From NCBI GenBank assembly GCA_021495925.1, contig JAKEKT010000001.1:1426001-1490000 (forward strand): 64,000 nucleotides of DNA, read 5' to 3'. The position numbers and the translations under genes were made by a program. This DNA is from Diplodia intermedia. Taxonomy: Eukaryota > Ascomycota > Dothideomycetes > Botryosphaeriales > Botryosphaeriaceae. The notes beneath the pieces were generated by a model. It did no database searches. It was not told the DNA's origin and saw nothing but the letters and a program-made list of their open reading frames with translations. The stretch's first letter is position 1. Each line of letters starts with the position of its first letter. This document shows positions 44,874 through 56,408 of this stretch, in pieces.

Positions 44874-45401
44874 ATGTCTGCCGAATCGATCAAGCCATCC
44901 TCGCCGACCGACCATGCGGCATACATGCGCTTGGCCCTCGCCGAAGCCAAGAAGTCTCCCCCCAAGCCCACCAACTTCTGTGTTGGCGCTGTTCTCGTCG
45001 ACGAGAGCGACGGAAGCATTCTAGCCACCGGCTACACCCTCGAGCTTGAGGGGAACACCCATGCAGAGCAGTGTGCCCTGCAGAAGTTTGCCTCGGCCCA
45101 CGGTCTGCCGGAAGACCGCGTGGGCGAGGCCCTTCCGGAGCACACTGTCATCTACACTACAATGGAGCCATGCGGAGTGAGGCTGAGTGGGAACTTGCCG
45201 TGCGTTGAGCGCGTCCTCCGGACCAAGAGCGCCGGCAAGGGGATAAGAAAGGTCTACCTGGGCGTCAAGGAACCCGAGAAGTTCGTCGGGGAAAACGTTG
45301 GAAGAGCAAAGCTGGAAGAGCAGGGCATCGAGTCCGTCCATGTTCCGGGGCTGGAAGAGGACATTCTGGCTGTTGCTACCGCTGGCCACGAGAAAGCCTG
45401 A
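44874..45401 (+). CDS. Zinc-dependent CMP/dCMP-type deaminase (RIB2 deaminase-like)
   Basis: This is an intronless frame of 175 residues beginning MSAESIKPSS. The zinc site is complete: H63 and the proton-shuttling E65 (THAEQCAL) with C100 and C110 (MEPCGVRLSGNLPC). The nine-residue spacing between the cysteines and the RLSGN segment resemble the deaminase domain of riboflavin-pathway enzymes such as yeast Rib2 rather than cytidine deaminases. The N-terminal helix (HAAYMRLALAEAKKS) and NFCVGAVLV also fit. A plausible role is deamination of the pyrimidine riboflavin intermediate in the cytosol, but the substrate is not certain. dCMP or another nucleobase derivative is possible. Confidence 0.82.
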   Translation: MSAESIKPSSPTDHAAYMRLALAEAKKSPPKPTNFCVGAVLVDESDGSILATGYTLELEGNTHAEQCALQKFASAHGLPEDRVGEALPEHTVIYTTMEPCGVRLSGNLPCVERVLRTKSAGKGIRKVYLGVKEPEKFVGENVGRAKLEEQGIESVHVPGLEEDILAVATAGHEKA

Positions 45402-45693
45402 GGCCAACGCTGAGCCGGGATGGCGCCGGTAAGTGCATCTCGGACTGTGCACATGACAACGTACATTAAATCAATCTTTGGTCTCTTCTCATGGCCCTCC
45501 GAAGCGCTTGAAAATTTATCCGATACGTGCGGAATCTCTGCCGCCGACAGTCGAATTGCGTCACGACTCTGCTTTAGCCTAATCCGCTTTCGGCAATCAG
45601 CTCAACCCCTCTGACGTACAACACAAAGGACTATAACCTTACCACCTCTCTTGCTCCCTGTACTATTCAACTGCTTCTCAGTCATCCTCCTCC

Positions 45694-46666
45694 ATGCCCC
45701 CATTCACCCAACGCTCCCTCCAAGCATTCGCGAGACCCCTTCTCCTCCCCATCCGAGTTCAGTACGCGCCCACAGCGCAAGCTCGCACCATGGCAACCAG
45801 TTCGTGAACCCGGGAAGAGGCTGCGGAGCTTACACCGACTGACCCCCTCAAAGACGAAGAGCTGAAGATCGAAAACACCAACATCAAAACCGCGCCGGGC
45901 GTGGAGCTGTCGTCCGACCAGAAGACCGTCGTCGGCAGCGTTCTCGACCTCTTCGCCGGCAGGCCGTCCCTGGCCAAGCTCCGCCTATGGTCCGACGAAG
46001 CCGTCTTCGAGGACCCCATCACCCAGGCGCGTGGCAGGAAAGAGTACGAGCCGCAATGGGTAAATCACGCCCCATCCAAGGAGCTTCTCCGTAAAAAATC
46101 ACACAGAATCCCCTCAACTGACCACTTTTCCCTTCTGCTCTCCGCCTGACGACAGTACGGCCTCCAAGCCGCCTTCTCCGAAATCGAGCGGCTGCACCAC
46201 GAGGTGACGTCGGCCGGCAACCCCATCACCATGTCGCTCAAGACGCGCTACGTGGTCAAGGGCATCGGCAAGGAGACCACCATCGACTCCGTCGTCAACA
46301 TCTCGACCGACCCCGCCGGCAAGATCACCAAGGTCGAGGACCGCTGGAACGGCAACCTGCCCGACGGCAGCATCGCCAATGTGAGTTCCGTCTGGCAGCT
46401 GGCCAACCCCCTGTGGTGGGCGAATTACGGCTTCGCTTGGGCGTGGTGGACTGCCAGCTGGGCGTGGTGGTCGACGCCGTGGTTGGTGCGTCTACACCAC
46501 TGCAGCGCGAGCGGGGCCACTGCTACGTTTTGCACATTGGTCGTTTATTTTGCTGACTTTTTTTTGTTTTTCGCAGGCTTTCCGTCGGCTCAACGCCGTC
46601 AGCGTACCGAAGATGGTCGGTGTTCCGAAAAACGACGAAGAGGACGCGAAGAGGGGCAACCAGTGA
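45694..46666 (+). CDS. NTF2/SnoaL-like protein with ambiguous 5' structure (in-frame TGA)
   Basis: The core is clear: VVGSVLDLFAGRPSLAKLRL, AVFEDPITQARGRKEYEPQW, then after a 96-bp intron (46060-46155) YGLQAAFSEIERLHHEV, MSLKTRYVVKGIGKE and KVEDRWNGNLPDGS. This looks like a small NTF2/SnoaL-type fold of a fungal family without assigned reaction. The last exon (46577-46666) gives AFRRLNAVSVPKMVGVP and stops at TGA 46664. The frame extends upstream through ATGs at 45790 and 45694 with a basic, mitochondrial-presequence-like MPPFTQRSLQAFARPLLLP. However, a TGA at 45805-45807 interrupts it six codons after the second ATG. A 54-bp intron (45800-45853, GTTCGT..CTGAC..AAG) would remove the stop and keep the frame. 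Two alternative donors exist for the last intron (46381 and 46486). Read-through or a pseudogene are alternatives. Confidence 0.6.
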
Positions 46667-46937
46667 CGGCTTCCGGATGCAGAAATCGCAATATGGACCT
46701 GGCTTTGTACGAGAGCTTTTATTACCTCTACTCTCCACCATTAATCCGTGTTTACCAAATATTTCCTTCGATTTGCTCATGAAGTCATGATCTCATCAGA
46801 TACGCCTCCCGCGCCCCGTGAACATTCCGCATAACGCCAATAACCCCCCCACCTCTTTTTCGCTATGGATTCCACCAAGCAAATCGACCGACTTCGTACA
46901 TCCGTTCCCTCATCTCATTCCAGTCCAACTATTGCTA

Positions 46938-47866
46938 CTACACACCGGCTCCCACCCTCCTCGCCCCAGCCAACCATGCTCCTAGCAATATATTCCCAAT
47001 CACCGCAACCGGCACGCCCCACCCATACCATCCCCTGCCCCTGTGCATTCCACCCGATGCATCGTTCACCACGAGGATGGTTCCGCAGCTTCCCGCTCGC
47101 GTGGTCGGCAAGCCGGGACCGTCCGCCGTTAGCGTCGAGCAATAGCCGGCATAGACAGCGCCATCACCATCATTATTGTTGTCGTTGTTGTTGTTGTTTC
47201 CCGCGGCGCCGACGTAAGCAGTCGTTGTGGTGGACTGAGCATAGCCCCCGCCATTAACATATTGCGTTTGCGTTTGATAGATGGTTACTGTGACGGTTGA
47301 GATGGACTGCGCGTTGACGTAGCCGCTGCAGGTGGAACCGGAGGGGCAGCAGCCAACGACGTTCGAAGAGCTGAGATACTGGCAGGTGTGGTCGGTGGGA
47401 CAGCACCTGTTTTTGTTTCATCCGTTAGCCATGGTAAGTTTTCCAAGTGGCAATGAAGATGAGGTAGGGAAGGAGTACGCCTTAGAACAGATGATTGCTT
47501 TTCCTCTGCCTCTTCTCATGTTCTCGTTATTTTCTCTTTCTCCCACACAATGCTTACTCACCAATTCGCATATCCAATGCCGCTGCAACTTAGCGCAGCA
47601 TATTGTGGACAGTATGCGGGCGAAGCCTGGGTAATCTGCGTGCCGTCCGCGCCGACGATATAGATGGCGCCAGAGAAGGGTGCATATACGTTCTGCGCCG
47701 CTGCGCAGGGGAGATGCCCAAACACGGCCAGGAAGAGTAGCGCGACCAAGGCGACTGCAGTGCGATTGCCGGAGGAATGGAAAAGGGACGATGCTGGCCG
47801 CCCAGTGCGTCGCAAGGGTGTTGCTACATCTGTTGCTGTTTCTTCGGCCCCATAATTCCAAGTCAT
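46938..47866 (-). CDS. Secreted or membrane-anchored cysteine-rich surface protein
   Basis: Two exons (47866-47562, 47406-46938) with a 155-bp intron encode 257 residues. A hydrophilic start of about 36 residues precedes a hydrophobic segment (TAVALVALLFLAVFGHLPCAAA) acting as signal peptide or signal anchor. The mature region begins QNVYAPFSGAIYIVGADG. It contains paired cysteines (YANWCCPTDHTCQ, VVGCCPSGSTCSG), a pattern common in fungal extracellular proteins. A Thr-rich stretch, an Asn/Asp repeat (NNNNNDNNND), two further cysteines (GYCSTL, GSCGTI) and a hydrophobic tail (VPVAVIGNILLGAWLAGA) follow. The last may be a GPI signal or membrane segment. Joining TG to G across the intron creates the WCCP motif, which supports the model. 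No specific function is recognised. Confidence 0.72.
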
Positions 47867-49624
47867 GGTGGTTCGGTACGTCTGTTATCTTTTTAAAAGA
47901 GTCTCTGTGCTCTCGTATGGCGTTCGGAGGTGGTCGTGTCGATTGATCCGGCAATGATCGGCAAGATATCCGACGCAACTTGGAAAGCAGGAAGATCTTA
48001 TGAGCGCGGTGGCATGGCACGCTTTTAAGAAGCTCCGACACAAGAATCCAAGCTCTACAGCGCGAGGCGCAAAGGGGCGCGAGGCTCGACAGCGGTGTAG
48101 TCAAGAGCCCCACACTTGATGAGCTGGGGGTGGAGACGAGCCCTGTGCTTTGCCAGAAGACGTTGATAAACTTTGCTGTACAGGGGAACTGAAGATGGGC
48201 GGTTTGAAAACGAGGGATGGGAGTCAAAGAGAGGAAGGTAGTCAAGCAAACGGAAGAAGGATGAGGGGAGAGAAGATGAGTAACAGGAATGTGCCCCGCG
48301 CCGGGCAGCGGGAGAGTGCAGAGAGAGCCTGGACCGGTGCGACAAGGCCGGGAAAGGGAAAGAACGAAAAGAAAGCCCGGGGAGGCGCCATGGCAGGCCA
48401 GCGAGCTGTCCGGATTGGGTAATGAGCTCGTGTGGGAAGATGGTGGGGGGAAGCTGCGGCTGGAGCTTTGACGGCCGGTGGGCTGCACCTGCTGCGTGGT
48501 GCCGAAAGCGACCGGGATGCGCGGCTGCAGCTCATGCATGCCGCTGCTCGTGCTGCTGCTGCTCTCCCGCCAGCAAATCCCGCGTGCATCCGATCGAGAC
48601 CTGGCCAGGCATCCGGGAAAATGGCCCTGCTGTCAGCAGCCGTGTGTCGTCATTGCATGCATGGCCGGCACCTGATGAAGCCCAGCCTGGACCTCTTCTG
48701 CACCGCTGGGCGCATTGCCGCGTCTCGCCAGCTCGCAAGTGCCCAATGTGCCGGTTGACCATTGGGCGAGGTGTACGCCTCACCTTGCTGCACGGCCACC
48801 GGTGAGGCGACTGCCGCTTGCCTCACGGTTGAGAAGCTGTCGGATTGACGCTCGCCACCTGAATGATGCTTGCCAGCTGGACGGCCGGAGTGAGACGGCA
48901 GATGCCTGGCAGCTTACCTTTGGGCCCGGTAATGATAGAAGGCGATAGAAACCATGGTGGGGATTTGGCCGCGATTTGGTGGACCTCCGAATGCGCGGCC
49001 GTCTTCGCCATTCAGCCTGCTTCGGAGGTGTGGTCGGCTTTCCCTGGGCGTTTGAAGGGTAGGAAGCATCTCCGTCTTACAAGCTTCCGTTTGCAGCGAC
49101 GACAAGGCTGTTCCCTGGCTGTGCCGAGAAGCGTCAGGCCCAGCAACGGCCGCGATTTGCGGGGACGGTGCGGCAGAGCTGCCATCGGCTTTGTTGCCTT
49201 TCCTTTCCCCACCAAGCAGGAAAACCGGGACACGCAAGCTTTACGCTTTCCGAGTTCCCGGCGGTGAGGCGACAAAAATCGAAGTTCCATCCACCGTCGG
49301 CTTATCGAATGTGGCCTGCCGCTGTGCGATCGTATTCAGCGATGGGATGGTATTGGGCCACGACTTTCGGAGATAAAGGAAGCCCGAGATCAAGCAACCT
49401 TACGTAGGCCTTTGAAAGAAAGAAATAGAGGCCAATCCCCAAGCAAGAATACTCGGACGAGAGCGTCAACGTCTCTATCCAAGTCGCAATTTTTAGTGGA
49501 TCATGCTCTAATAACCACTTTTCGTCTCACAGAAAACCATCATTCGTCGATTAGAAGCAACCTTATTTCCATGCACCATCTCCCGCATCACCATCACTCA
49601 CACAACCACCCCCCAACATTCCAC
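47867..49624. other. Intergenic spacer of about 1.8 kb
   Basis: This region between the GH115 gene's 3' end and the start of the small surface-protein gene (both on the minus strand) has no supported gene. Frames here are short and in low-scoring composition. The promoter of the surface-protein gene must lie near 47867-48300. Confidence 0.4.
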
Positions 49625-52600
49625 TCAGCCCACCCGATAACTCTCCGGCGGCCCCAAATAACTCTCCCTCACGCCCCCCAAATCCAACACCAACTTCTGC
49701 ACCACCACCCCCGGCTCCAGCGCCCACACTCTGATCGTATGCTTACCCGCCTCCCGCAGCGCCGAGTGATTCCCCGTCGTACTGACCCACGCCGCGTCCG
49801 CGACGGCCGTCTCCCAGCCCACCGGCAGCTGGCCCTCGGGCCGGTCCGTCACGAACGCCACCTCGCGCGGTTCGTCGTCGTCGTCGACGGCGACGGCGTA
49901 GCGCAGCGGGCGCGCGGGGTCGGTGTTGAGCGAGGGGGAGAGGTACAGGGTCAGGTTGGCGGTCCGGTTGGCGCCGGCGAGGGCGGTGAAGGTGTAGATG
50001 TCGTACTCGAGGGCCGGGGCGGAGGGGGCCGAGAGCGAGGGCGAGAGGGCGTCGCCGAGGTGGACGCCGGAGAGCGTGCGGCCGTACGAAGGGATGACTT
50101 GGTACGGGCTGGCGGCGGAGGAGTCGTTGGGAGCGCCGCTGATGCGGGTGTAGTGGGCGGCTTCGATGGAAACGTGCGCGTCGGACTCGACGAAGCCGGC
50201 GGTGAAGGACGAGGGGAGGACGGTGTGGTTGTAGGGGAGGACGACGGATGGCATGCTGAACTGCGTGCCGTAGTCTGTGCTCGAGCTGACGTTGATGGTG
50301 GTCGCGTTGGAGCCGGCGGGGGCGTTGGCCCAGTCGACCGAGACGTAGACGCGCACGTCGGTGTTGTTGCCGGTGGGCGAAAGGGTGCCTGAGTTCTGCG
50401 AGAACGTAACCCAGGACGCGGCAGATACGTTCCACGAAAACTCGTTGGTCCCGGAAGCGTAGATATCGATCCAGCGCCGAGGGCTGTAAGGGTCGATGGG
50501 CGGAAGCGTTAGGCTATTAGATGAGAGAGTGTGGTACTGGTCGTCGCCAGGAACTGACGCATTGCTCCCCTCAACTGATACACCCATGTCGCCTCTAAGA
50601 GAACGCTCAAGATTTTGAACATACTGGAGTGGTGGAGTGACCTGACGCATTGACTGCTGCCAGTAAACATATCCCAAATGCGTCTGATCCATCATATGGT
50701 CCCATTTACCCCCCAAGAGCCCGTTGTATCGTTTCGTCAGCTCGTGGTCAAGGTTGAACTTGTCCAGCACCCTCTGAGCCCATATGTTCGCGCTTGTACG
50801 TCCCTGTCCCGCATACAGCCGGTTCTTTGCGGCGCTGATGTGGATGTCGTATATATTGCCGCCAGCCAGGACAGGGTGCAAAACCATCTGGAAAAACGCG
50901 GGCTGTGCAGCCGTTGGTAAAGAATCATAGACGCTCTGAGCGTCATTGGCAAGATCCTGCCACTCAGCGAGTATGTTGTCTGCTTCCTCATAGTTGATGA
51001 GGCTGTAAGTGCTCGGATCAACGAGCTCGTACTTCCTCTTCGCGACCAACGTGCCGTACTTTTGGAGAACATCGCCGGTTCTTTGAGAGGCGCTGGCACC
51101 GAACTCACGGGCAGCGAATTGTTGTGTCCACGTGGAAATGCTATTGACATCCCAAAGGCTGATGTCGTAAGCCAGGTCGAAGAAATGGCTGATGGGGATT
51201 TCCTGTTTTGGTTAGGCAAAGTTTGCTCAACCAAATCTGGGAATGCTTACCAGAGGCTTGATATCTCCCACGTTGACAATCCACATATCCCTCGCGCCTC
51301 TTTCGTACGCCATGTGCATCTGCTCCCACGTATGCTCAAGTTGTACCGCGTTGATCCATTTGTGATTTCTGGGGTCGCCCACATAGTCGAAGTGGTAGTA
51401 TACACCAGCACCACCTGGCCGATCGGTTTCATTGCCCGCAGGCAGCCTCCTGTTGTTCCCCCAGTTGTCGTCAGCCCACAATAGGATTACATCATCAGGC
51501 ACCCTCATTCCAGCCTCATAGTAGCCTTGGACTTCCTTATACAAGCACCACATTTGAGGAACAGCACTATCGCTTCCGTAAACGTCAGTCAGGATCTGCC
51601 GCTGAGTATCCACAATGTCCTCAAGCATCTCAGTCTGGACACTATCACTCATGGCGGTATCAGCGCTGCCACGCATGCCAATCGTCACCACGCCCTCGTA
51701 TGGCTTAGCGCGCTCGACCCCTTCGACGAAGAAGGGGTAGATGGACTCGTTATTGGTGTTCCATTGCCACTGACCCTTGCCGAAGGTGCTCCATTCGTTC
51801 GTTGCACGCATCATAGGCTCGGTGTGCGAGGTTCCCATCACAACTCCATACTCGTCGGCGAGCGGTTGGTTGCGTGGATCGTCGACGTTGAACATGGAGC
51901 CCCACATGGCGGGCCAGAGATAGTTGGCCCGCAACCGAAGCAGCAACTCAAAAACCATGGCGTAGAACTCAGCGCCAAAGGCGGAGCCGTACTTGCTCTT
52001 TGGATAGCGTTCGTTCATCCATCCAGTCAAGGCTGGAGCCTCGTCGTTGATGAAGAAACCACGGTACTTGACGGATGGTGGGCCTTGTGTTTTAGAGGTG
52101 TCGATGGCATAGATGGCAGCATGACTGGCGGGAGCCGAGTCAGCCATGAAATACCAGGGGGAGACGCCGATTTGCTCAGAAATGTCGTAGAGACCATAGA
52201 TGGTGCCGCGCTTATCATTGCCTGGAAGCAATCAGTCTCTGGATCCGTTCGGTCACGAAGGGTAATATACCGGCAATTACGAGTGCCTTTGACACTCCAT
52301 CCACAGGAGAGTCTACGACTTGCGAAGTGAAGGACTCCCATTGACCCTCAATAGCAGACACATCAATCTTTCCAGAATCCACAAGACTCTGAATGAGAGT
52401 CGAGTTCCCAAGTGTCCCGGCAATGATAACGCCAGAGCTGTTGCTGTTGGTCGCGGAAGTGGCGGTAGTCCAACTTGGCCTCCCAGTGACGTTGAAGATG
52501 ACCGAAGCGTTTGCAGTAGAAGCATCGCCGTTGACAAGCGAAAGCGAACCATTGAGGCCGGTGACTCGTCCAAAGTCAAGGGCAAGGTCGTCGGCGACTC

Positions 52601-52817
52601 TCAAAACACCGGGCCAATCGGCAGCATCGAGCACGAGGCGTACAGCTGATGATCGGGAGGCAAGCTGGTAGCTGCTGGCGGAGGCGTTGAAAGCAATGGT
52701 AGCATTTTGACCAATGGCAAGGGCGGGCCTGAACAGCAGGAGGGAGCACAAGAGACGCATCAGGAGCCACATGTTGCCGGGCGCAGTCGAGAATAGGAGG
52801 GAAAGAAAGAGCCTCAT
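49625..52817 (-). CDS. Secreted GH115 xylan alpha-1,2-glucuronidase
   Basis: Three exons (52817-52271, 52221-51251, 51202-49625), introns 49 and 48 bp, encode 1031 residues, a normal GH115 length. A signal peptide is present: either from M1 (MRLFLSLLFSTAPGN) or from M16 (MWLLMRLLCSLLLFRPALA), the second being the more typical leader. The family core includes DKRGTIYGLYDISEQIGVSP, YRGFFINDEAPALTGW, FELLLRLRANYLWPAMWGS, GVVMGTSHTEPMMRATNEW, LLWADDNWGN and YYHFDYVGDPRNHKWIN. The C-terminal part is beta-rich with many N-glycosylation sequons. GH115 enzymes remove (4-O-methyl-)glucuronic acid from internal and terminal xylose of glucuronoxylan outside the cell. No xylanase or other CAZyme gene is next to it. 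Confidence 0.93.
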
Positions 52818-53450
52818 CCCGGGGAACGGGGATTTTGAGGGACGAGACGGCAGGATAAATACATGTCAATTGCAGCACGCGTGACGTTGACCTACATCGG
52901 TCCCCCCACAGCTCCTCGATTCAGGAACAGGCCCAGCAAGGTTGCGCCTCATGGCCACGCCAGGCTCAAGCCGGCAATATTCGACAGGATAAATGCAAAG
53001 GGGACAGCGGTGCGAGTCAATTGCAGTCGGATTTACCCCAGATGCGGAGAAGGCAGGAGCGGCAGACTCTGGGGAAATAAAGGGCACGAGCCTCGGCGCG
53101 CCACAGCTTTTGCCTGTACCGGTCGTCATTTTCTCGTGCTCGCGCAAGGTATTCACCCGAGAGCCGGGTAAATGCAAAACATGGCGGGCGAGGGTGCTGA
53201 CGGTGCGGTTGCACGGCTCGCGAAAGGCGGAGAAGGGTTGATCGTCCCCCAGCCCCCGCAGCCAAGAAGACCTACCTGAGAAAGGCGGCGTCCAGCGGCA
53301 GAATTATTTTGGCGCCTCCATTCGGTGCGTGCTCCACGTCCGCCGCCGGTTCCTGCATCCGCGCGCGTCCTGCTGCAAATCTCTCAGCAACGTCGTCCCG
53401 CCGCCAGCCCGCTTTGCCGTCACGAGTCTGAAGCAAGAACACGCTTAATA
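52818..53450. promoter_or_regulatory. Divergent promoter region of GH115 and UPF0390 genes
   Basis: This 633-bp GC-rich spacer lies between divergent starts. Only short unsupported frames are seen. No specific carbon-source operator was identified with confidence. Confidence 0.35.
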
Positions 53451-53763
53451 ATGGCCCAAGGCGCTATCAAGCAAAAGGTGAAGCCCGCCGCTGGTGCGAA
53501 GAAGTAAGTTGCCGCCGCCGCCCGCAGCTTTTACGCCATCTTTTCGCTAACGCCGGCTTTCTCGCAGAGGCAGCCAGGCTCTGAAGCCCCGTGGAAGCCG
53601 TCAGATCGCCCCCAAGAAGACAAAGCTCATTCAGCAGAAGAAGCTGCTGAAGAAGCACTCGTCCGGACTGGCCGCTGTAACCGAGAAGCAACTTGCCGAG
53701 AAGGCCGGCCATCTGGAAATTCTGAGGGGCGGAAAGAAAGACAAGAAGAAGGAGAGCAAATGA
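53451..53763 (+). CDS. Small basic UPF0390/DUF2462-type protein
   Basis: Two exons (53451-53503, 53568-53763) with a 64-bp intron encode 82 residues. The start MAQGAIKQKVKPAAGAKK is typical of this family of very small lysine-rich eukaryotic proteins. The second exon continues GSQALKPRGSRQIAPKK, LIQQKKLLKKHSSGL and TEKQLAEKAGHLEILRGGKK, all recognisable family positions. The function is not known; the composition suggests a nuclear or nucleolar, RNA- or ribosome-associated protein. The short first exon is placed by the donor GTAAGTT and by frame continuity through the lysine codon. Confidence 0.85.
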
Positions 53764-54205
53764 ACAAGTGCGGATGATATCCCATCGGCCTGCAGCGGTC
53801 ACGACAGCATTTCTGGCACAAGGCCACCATGCCATGATCCTGCAGGCATAGGCCGGTGCGGCTGCTCCAAACATGGCATTCAAGGGCGTTCGTCGGGATA
53901 ATTTGTTTGTCTGGGCATGATACGGCGTTAAGGCAATACCAAGAAGCGTGATGACAGTGTGGCTCTCAAATAAACTGCATTTGCGACCAACCAAGAGCAT
54001 TTTGGGCTTTTTATAAGGCTTCTCCCTTCTGAAACTTCAATTTCAATCGTGTTTGATATCTCATCATTCTCCATACAACGTTAAAAGAGTCCGACCAAGC
54101 CGTACGCGCCGGGACAACTCCTGTGGATGTAGTGCATACTACACTTGCCCACCAATCGTCATGACTTTCATACTTCCACTCGTGATATTCGCGGCCATCC
54201 AACGC
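53764..54205. other. Convergent 3' spacer
   Basis: This 442-bp stretch lies between the convergent UPF0390 and MTC1-like genes. No supported gene is present. Confidence 0.45.
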
Positions 54206-55897
54206 TTAGATAGCCCGCGCTGCCTCTCCACCACCGCTCTCTTCGGCCCTCTGGCGAGCCTTTCCCCTTCCTATTCCGCCCTCACCAACACCCATTCTCC
54301 TGGCCACATATCGCTGTGCAATGACACCAACAGCCAACTGAATCACCTCTTCCATCCACTCAGCGACCCACTCACGCGGGTCCACACCGCCGCCCTCGAT
54401 GATCTCCTTGATCTCCACTGGCAGCGTCGCCACAGGGTCCGTGCTATCCACCGACGTTGGGGCAGGCGACGCGTCCAGCCAGTCTGCCCACTTCTGCGGG
54501 AAACTCTGGGATACGGTATGGAAGGTGATGCTGTGGATAGGATCGTGCAGGTAGATTGCAAAAGCGATGAGGTCGTCCGATTCCGCGGGCTCCTCGACGC
54601 CGCCTGTCTCCGCCTCCTTCTTCTCGTTGGTCGAACCTCCGAAGAGATCGGCGGGGGCGCTGTGGCTGATGGCTTGGATCGCCAGGAAAATGTCGGAGCT
54701 CCTCACGGGGTTCGATTCGGACAGAACCTCGCTGGCTGACTTTGCAGCTTCCTCGACGCCGCCCTTGCTGGAGAAAAACTCGGAAGCATAGCTCTCAGCG
54801 CTGACACGCGTGAGCTTGGTTCCCTCGACTAGACCCTTGACGGCGCCGAGATCACGCTTGACGCCGACGTCACGCCACCAAGGCCCGTCGGTCCAACCAG
54901 CTGTGCTACCTCCAGTGAAACCCGAGTCGGGACCCTGTCGGGCTTCAGAGCCCTTTTGGATGACCATAAGATCGCCGCCTTCCACCTGGGACATGACACG
55001 CGAGAAGGTGGCGTAAATGATAGGGTCAAGCGCCGGGTAGTTATGCAGGTCATGAGTGATGTGGATCAGGAGGCGCTCGTGCTGGGAGATAGGAGGGGCC
55101 AAAGTATGAAGAAGCTGTGTGAAGGTAGGGACGGCACGCGAGCGAAGTTCGCCACCTATTGTGAATAGTCAGCCAGCAATTTCTTGGCTCAGGAGGTTGT
55201 GAGTGGTTTGCGAGTATGCGCGGCCGATGAAAGTGAGATTGAATTCCAAATGTAGAGACGGAACAGCGGTTGCAGCCATCAAACAGGCCGTAAGAACAGC
55301 ACTGTTGCAGCATTGGCGCATCCTCTGGCGAAACCCATGTACCGACGACTCACCATAAGACCGCAGAATACCAACACCTCCCTTGGCCTGTTCGGCCCAT
55401 TTCTGAGCTTCCTCATTCTTCTGGATCTCCTTGAGAGCGGACTCGGCCTGCTTTGCAGCTGCAGAAGCGGTGCTGAGGATGCTTCCCCACCAGCCACCAC
55501 CACCAGACTGCTTCTGCTCTTCAGCCTGAGCGGAGCCGTGCTCCTCGTGTGGGGTGACGCCCTGGTGGTAAGAGCGCGTGCCGTCCTGCGATTTCCGCGA
55601 GTGGTCGGCGGCGGTGCCCTTGTCTTCGCTGTTGCGGGTCGAATCGGTCGAGGGCGTGACCTGGCCGGTGCGGCGCGGCGAGCGGTTGCTGGCATTGGAG
55701 GAGGAGGAGAGCTTGGGGGTGGCAGCCCTGCTGGGAGGCTTCGCAGCCAGGGCGGCAAGCTCGGCGACGGGGTCGTCATCGTCCTTGGAGTCGGCACTCG
55801 GGGCGCCGGGCTGGGGCGGCGGGGCGGAGGGGAGCTCGTCGCCGTCGAGGTCGTCGAACTGGGCGAGCAGCTCCTCCTTGGACATGGGCTTGGACAT
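54206..55897 (-). CDS. MTC1: MTC1-like protein (maintenance of telomere capping 1 family)
   Basis: Two exons (55897-55354, 55155-54206) encode 497 residues. The start is MSKPMSKEELLAQFDDLD. The N-terminal third is acidic and Ser/Pro-rich (DSKDDDDPVAELAALAAKPP). Then comes GGGGWWGSILSTASAAAKQAE with a helical stretch, a conserved Trp-containing segment of this fungal family. After the 198-bp intron the frame continues ELRSRAVPTFTQLLHTLAPP and RLLIHITHDL, and the TFSRVMSQVEGGDLMVIQKG stretch is characteristic. In yeast the MTC1 product is a cytoplasmic, vesicle-associated protein whose loss affects telomere-capping mutants. The biochemical role is unknown. The long intron is less certain than the rest but gives a good domain join. 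Confidence 0.78.
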
Positions 55898-56408
55898 GGC
55901 GGCGGCGTGGATGGCGGGTGGGTTAGGGCACTCTGGGGCGGAGCAACACCAGCTTGTCCTGCGTCGTGGGCGCGATCCCTGTGATCCGGGGAAGCGCGGC
56001 CAGCTGCCTGAGGCGGGCGTTGATTGGCGTTTTAGGCAAGCGCTAGGCCCAGGAAAGATACCACGACACGAAATGCTCGCCGGCCAGGATTGTCCAGCAT
56101 CCTCGCAGACTCTGCACACCACCACCGCGGCACCGCGCGCCCCGTCACTGCAAGCCAGCTGCGCTCTTGCCGTCGCGCTGCTTTCTTCCAGTGCGCTGCC
56201 CGGCGAGCAAGCGACCGCCGCCTGCGGGGCTCCCCTTTCCAGTGTCTTTTGTCTCACTGTCTAATTTGACTCCGAACCTCGTCCGACCACACGACCATCA
56301 ATTCACCCCCGCCCGCATCCGCACTCTCGCGAGCCTGCTCTGCACCATTGCCGCCCGCTGCTCGCTCTGCGTGTCGACCGCAGTGATTTTCGGGCGGCGC
56401 CTGTCACG
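55898..56408. promoter_or_regulatory. Bidirectional promoter of MTC1-like and AT-hook genes
   Basis: This 511-bp GC-rich spacer lies between divergent starts. The side toward 56408 has pyrimidine-rich leader sequence. No specific site was recognised. Confidence 0.4.

Noticed and set aside
45805..45807. TGA as a selenocysteine codon
   Set aside because: Pezizomycotina fungi are not known to use selenocysteine and no SECIS-like element was seen. An intron or nonsense change is simpler.
47418..48539. A 373-codon minus-strand frame beside the small surface protein
   Set aside because: It overlaps the real exon and intron of the two-exon surface-protein gene in another frame and has no recognisable motif.
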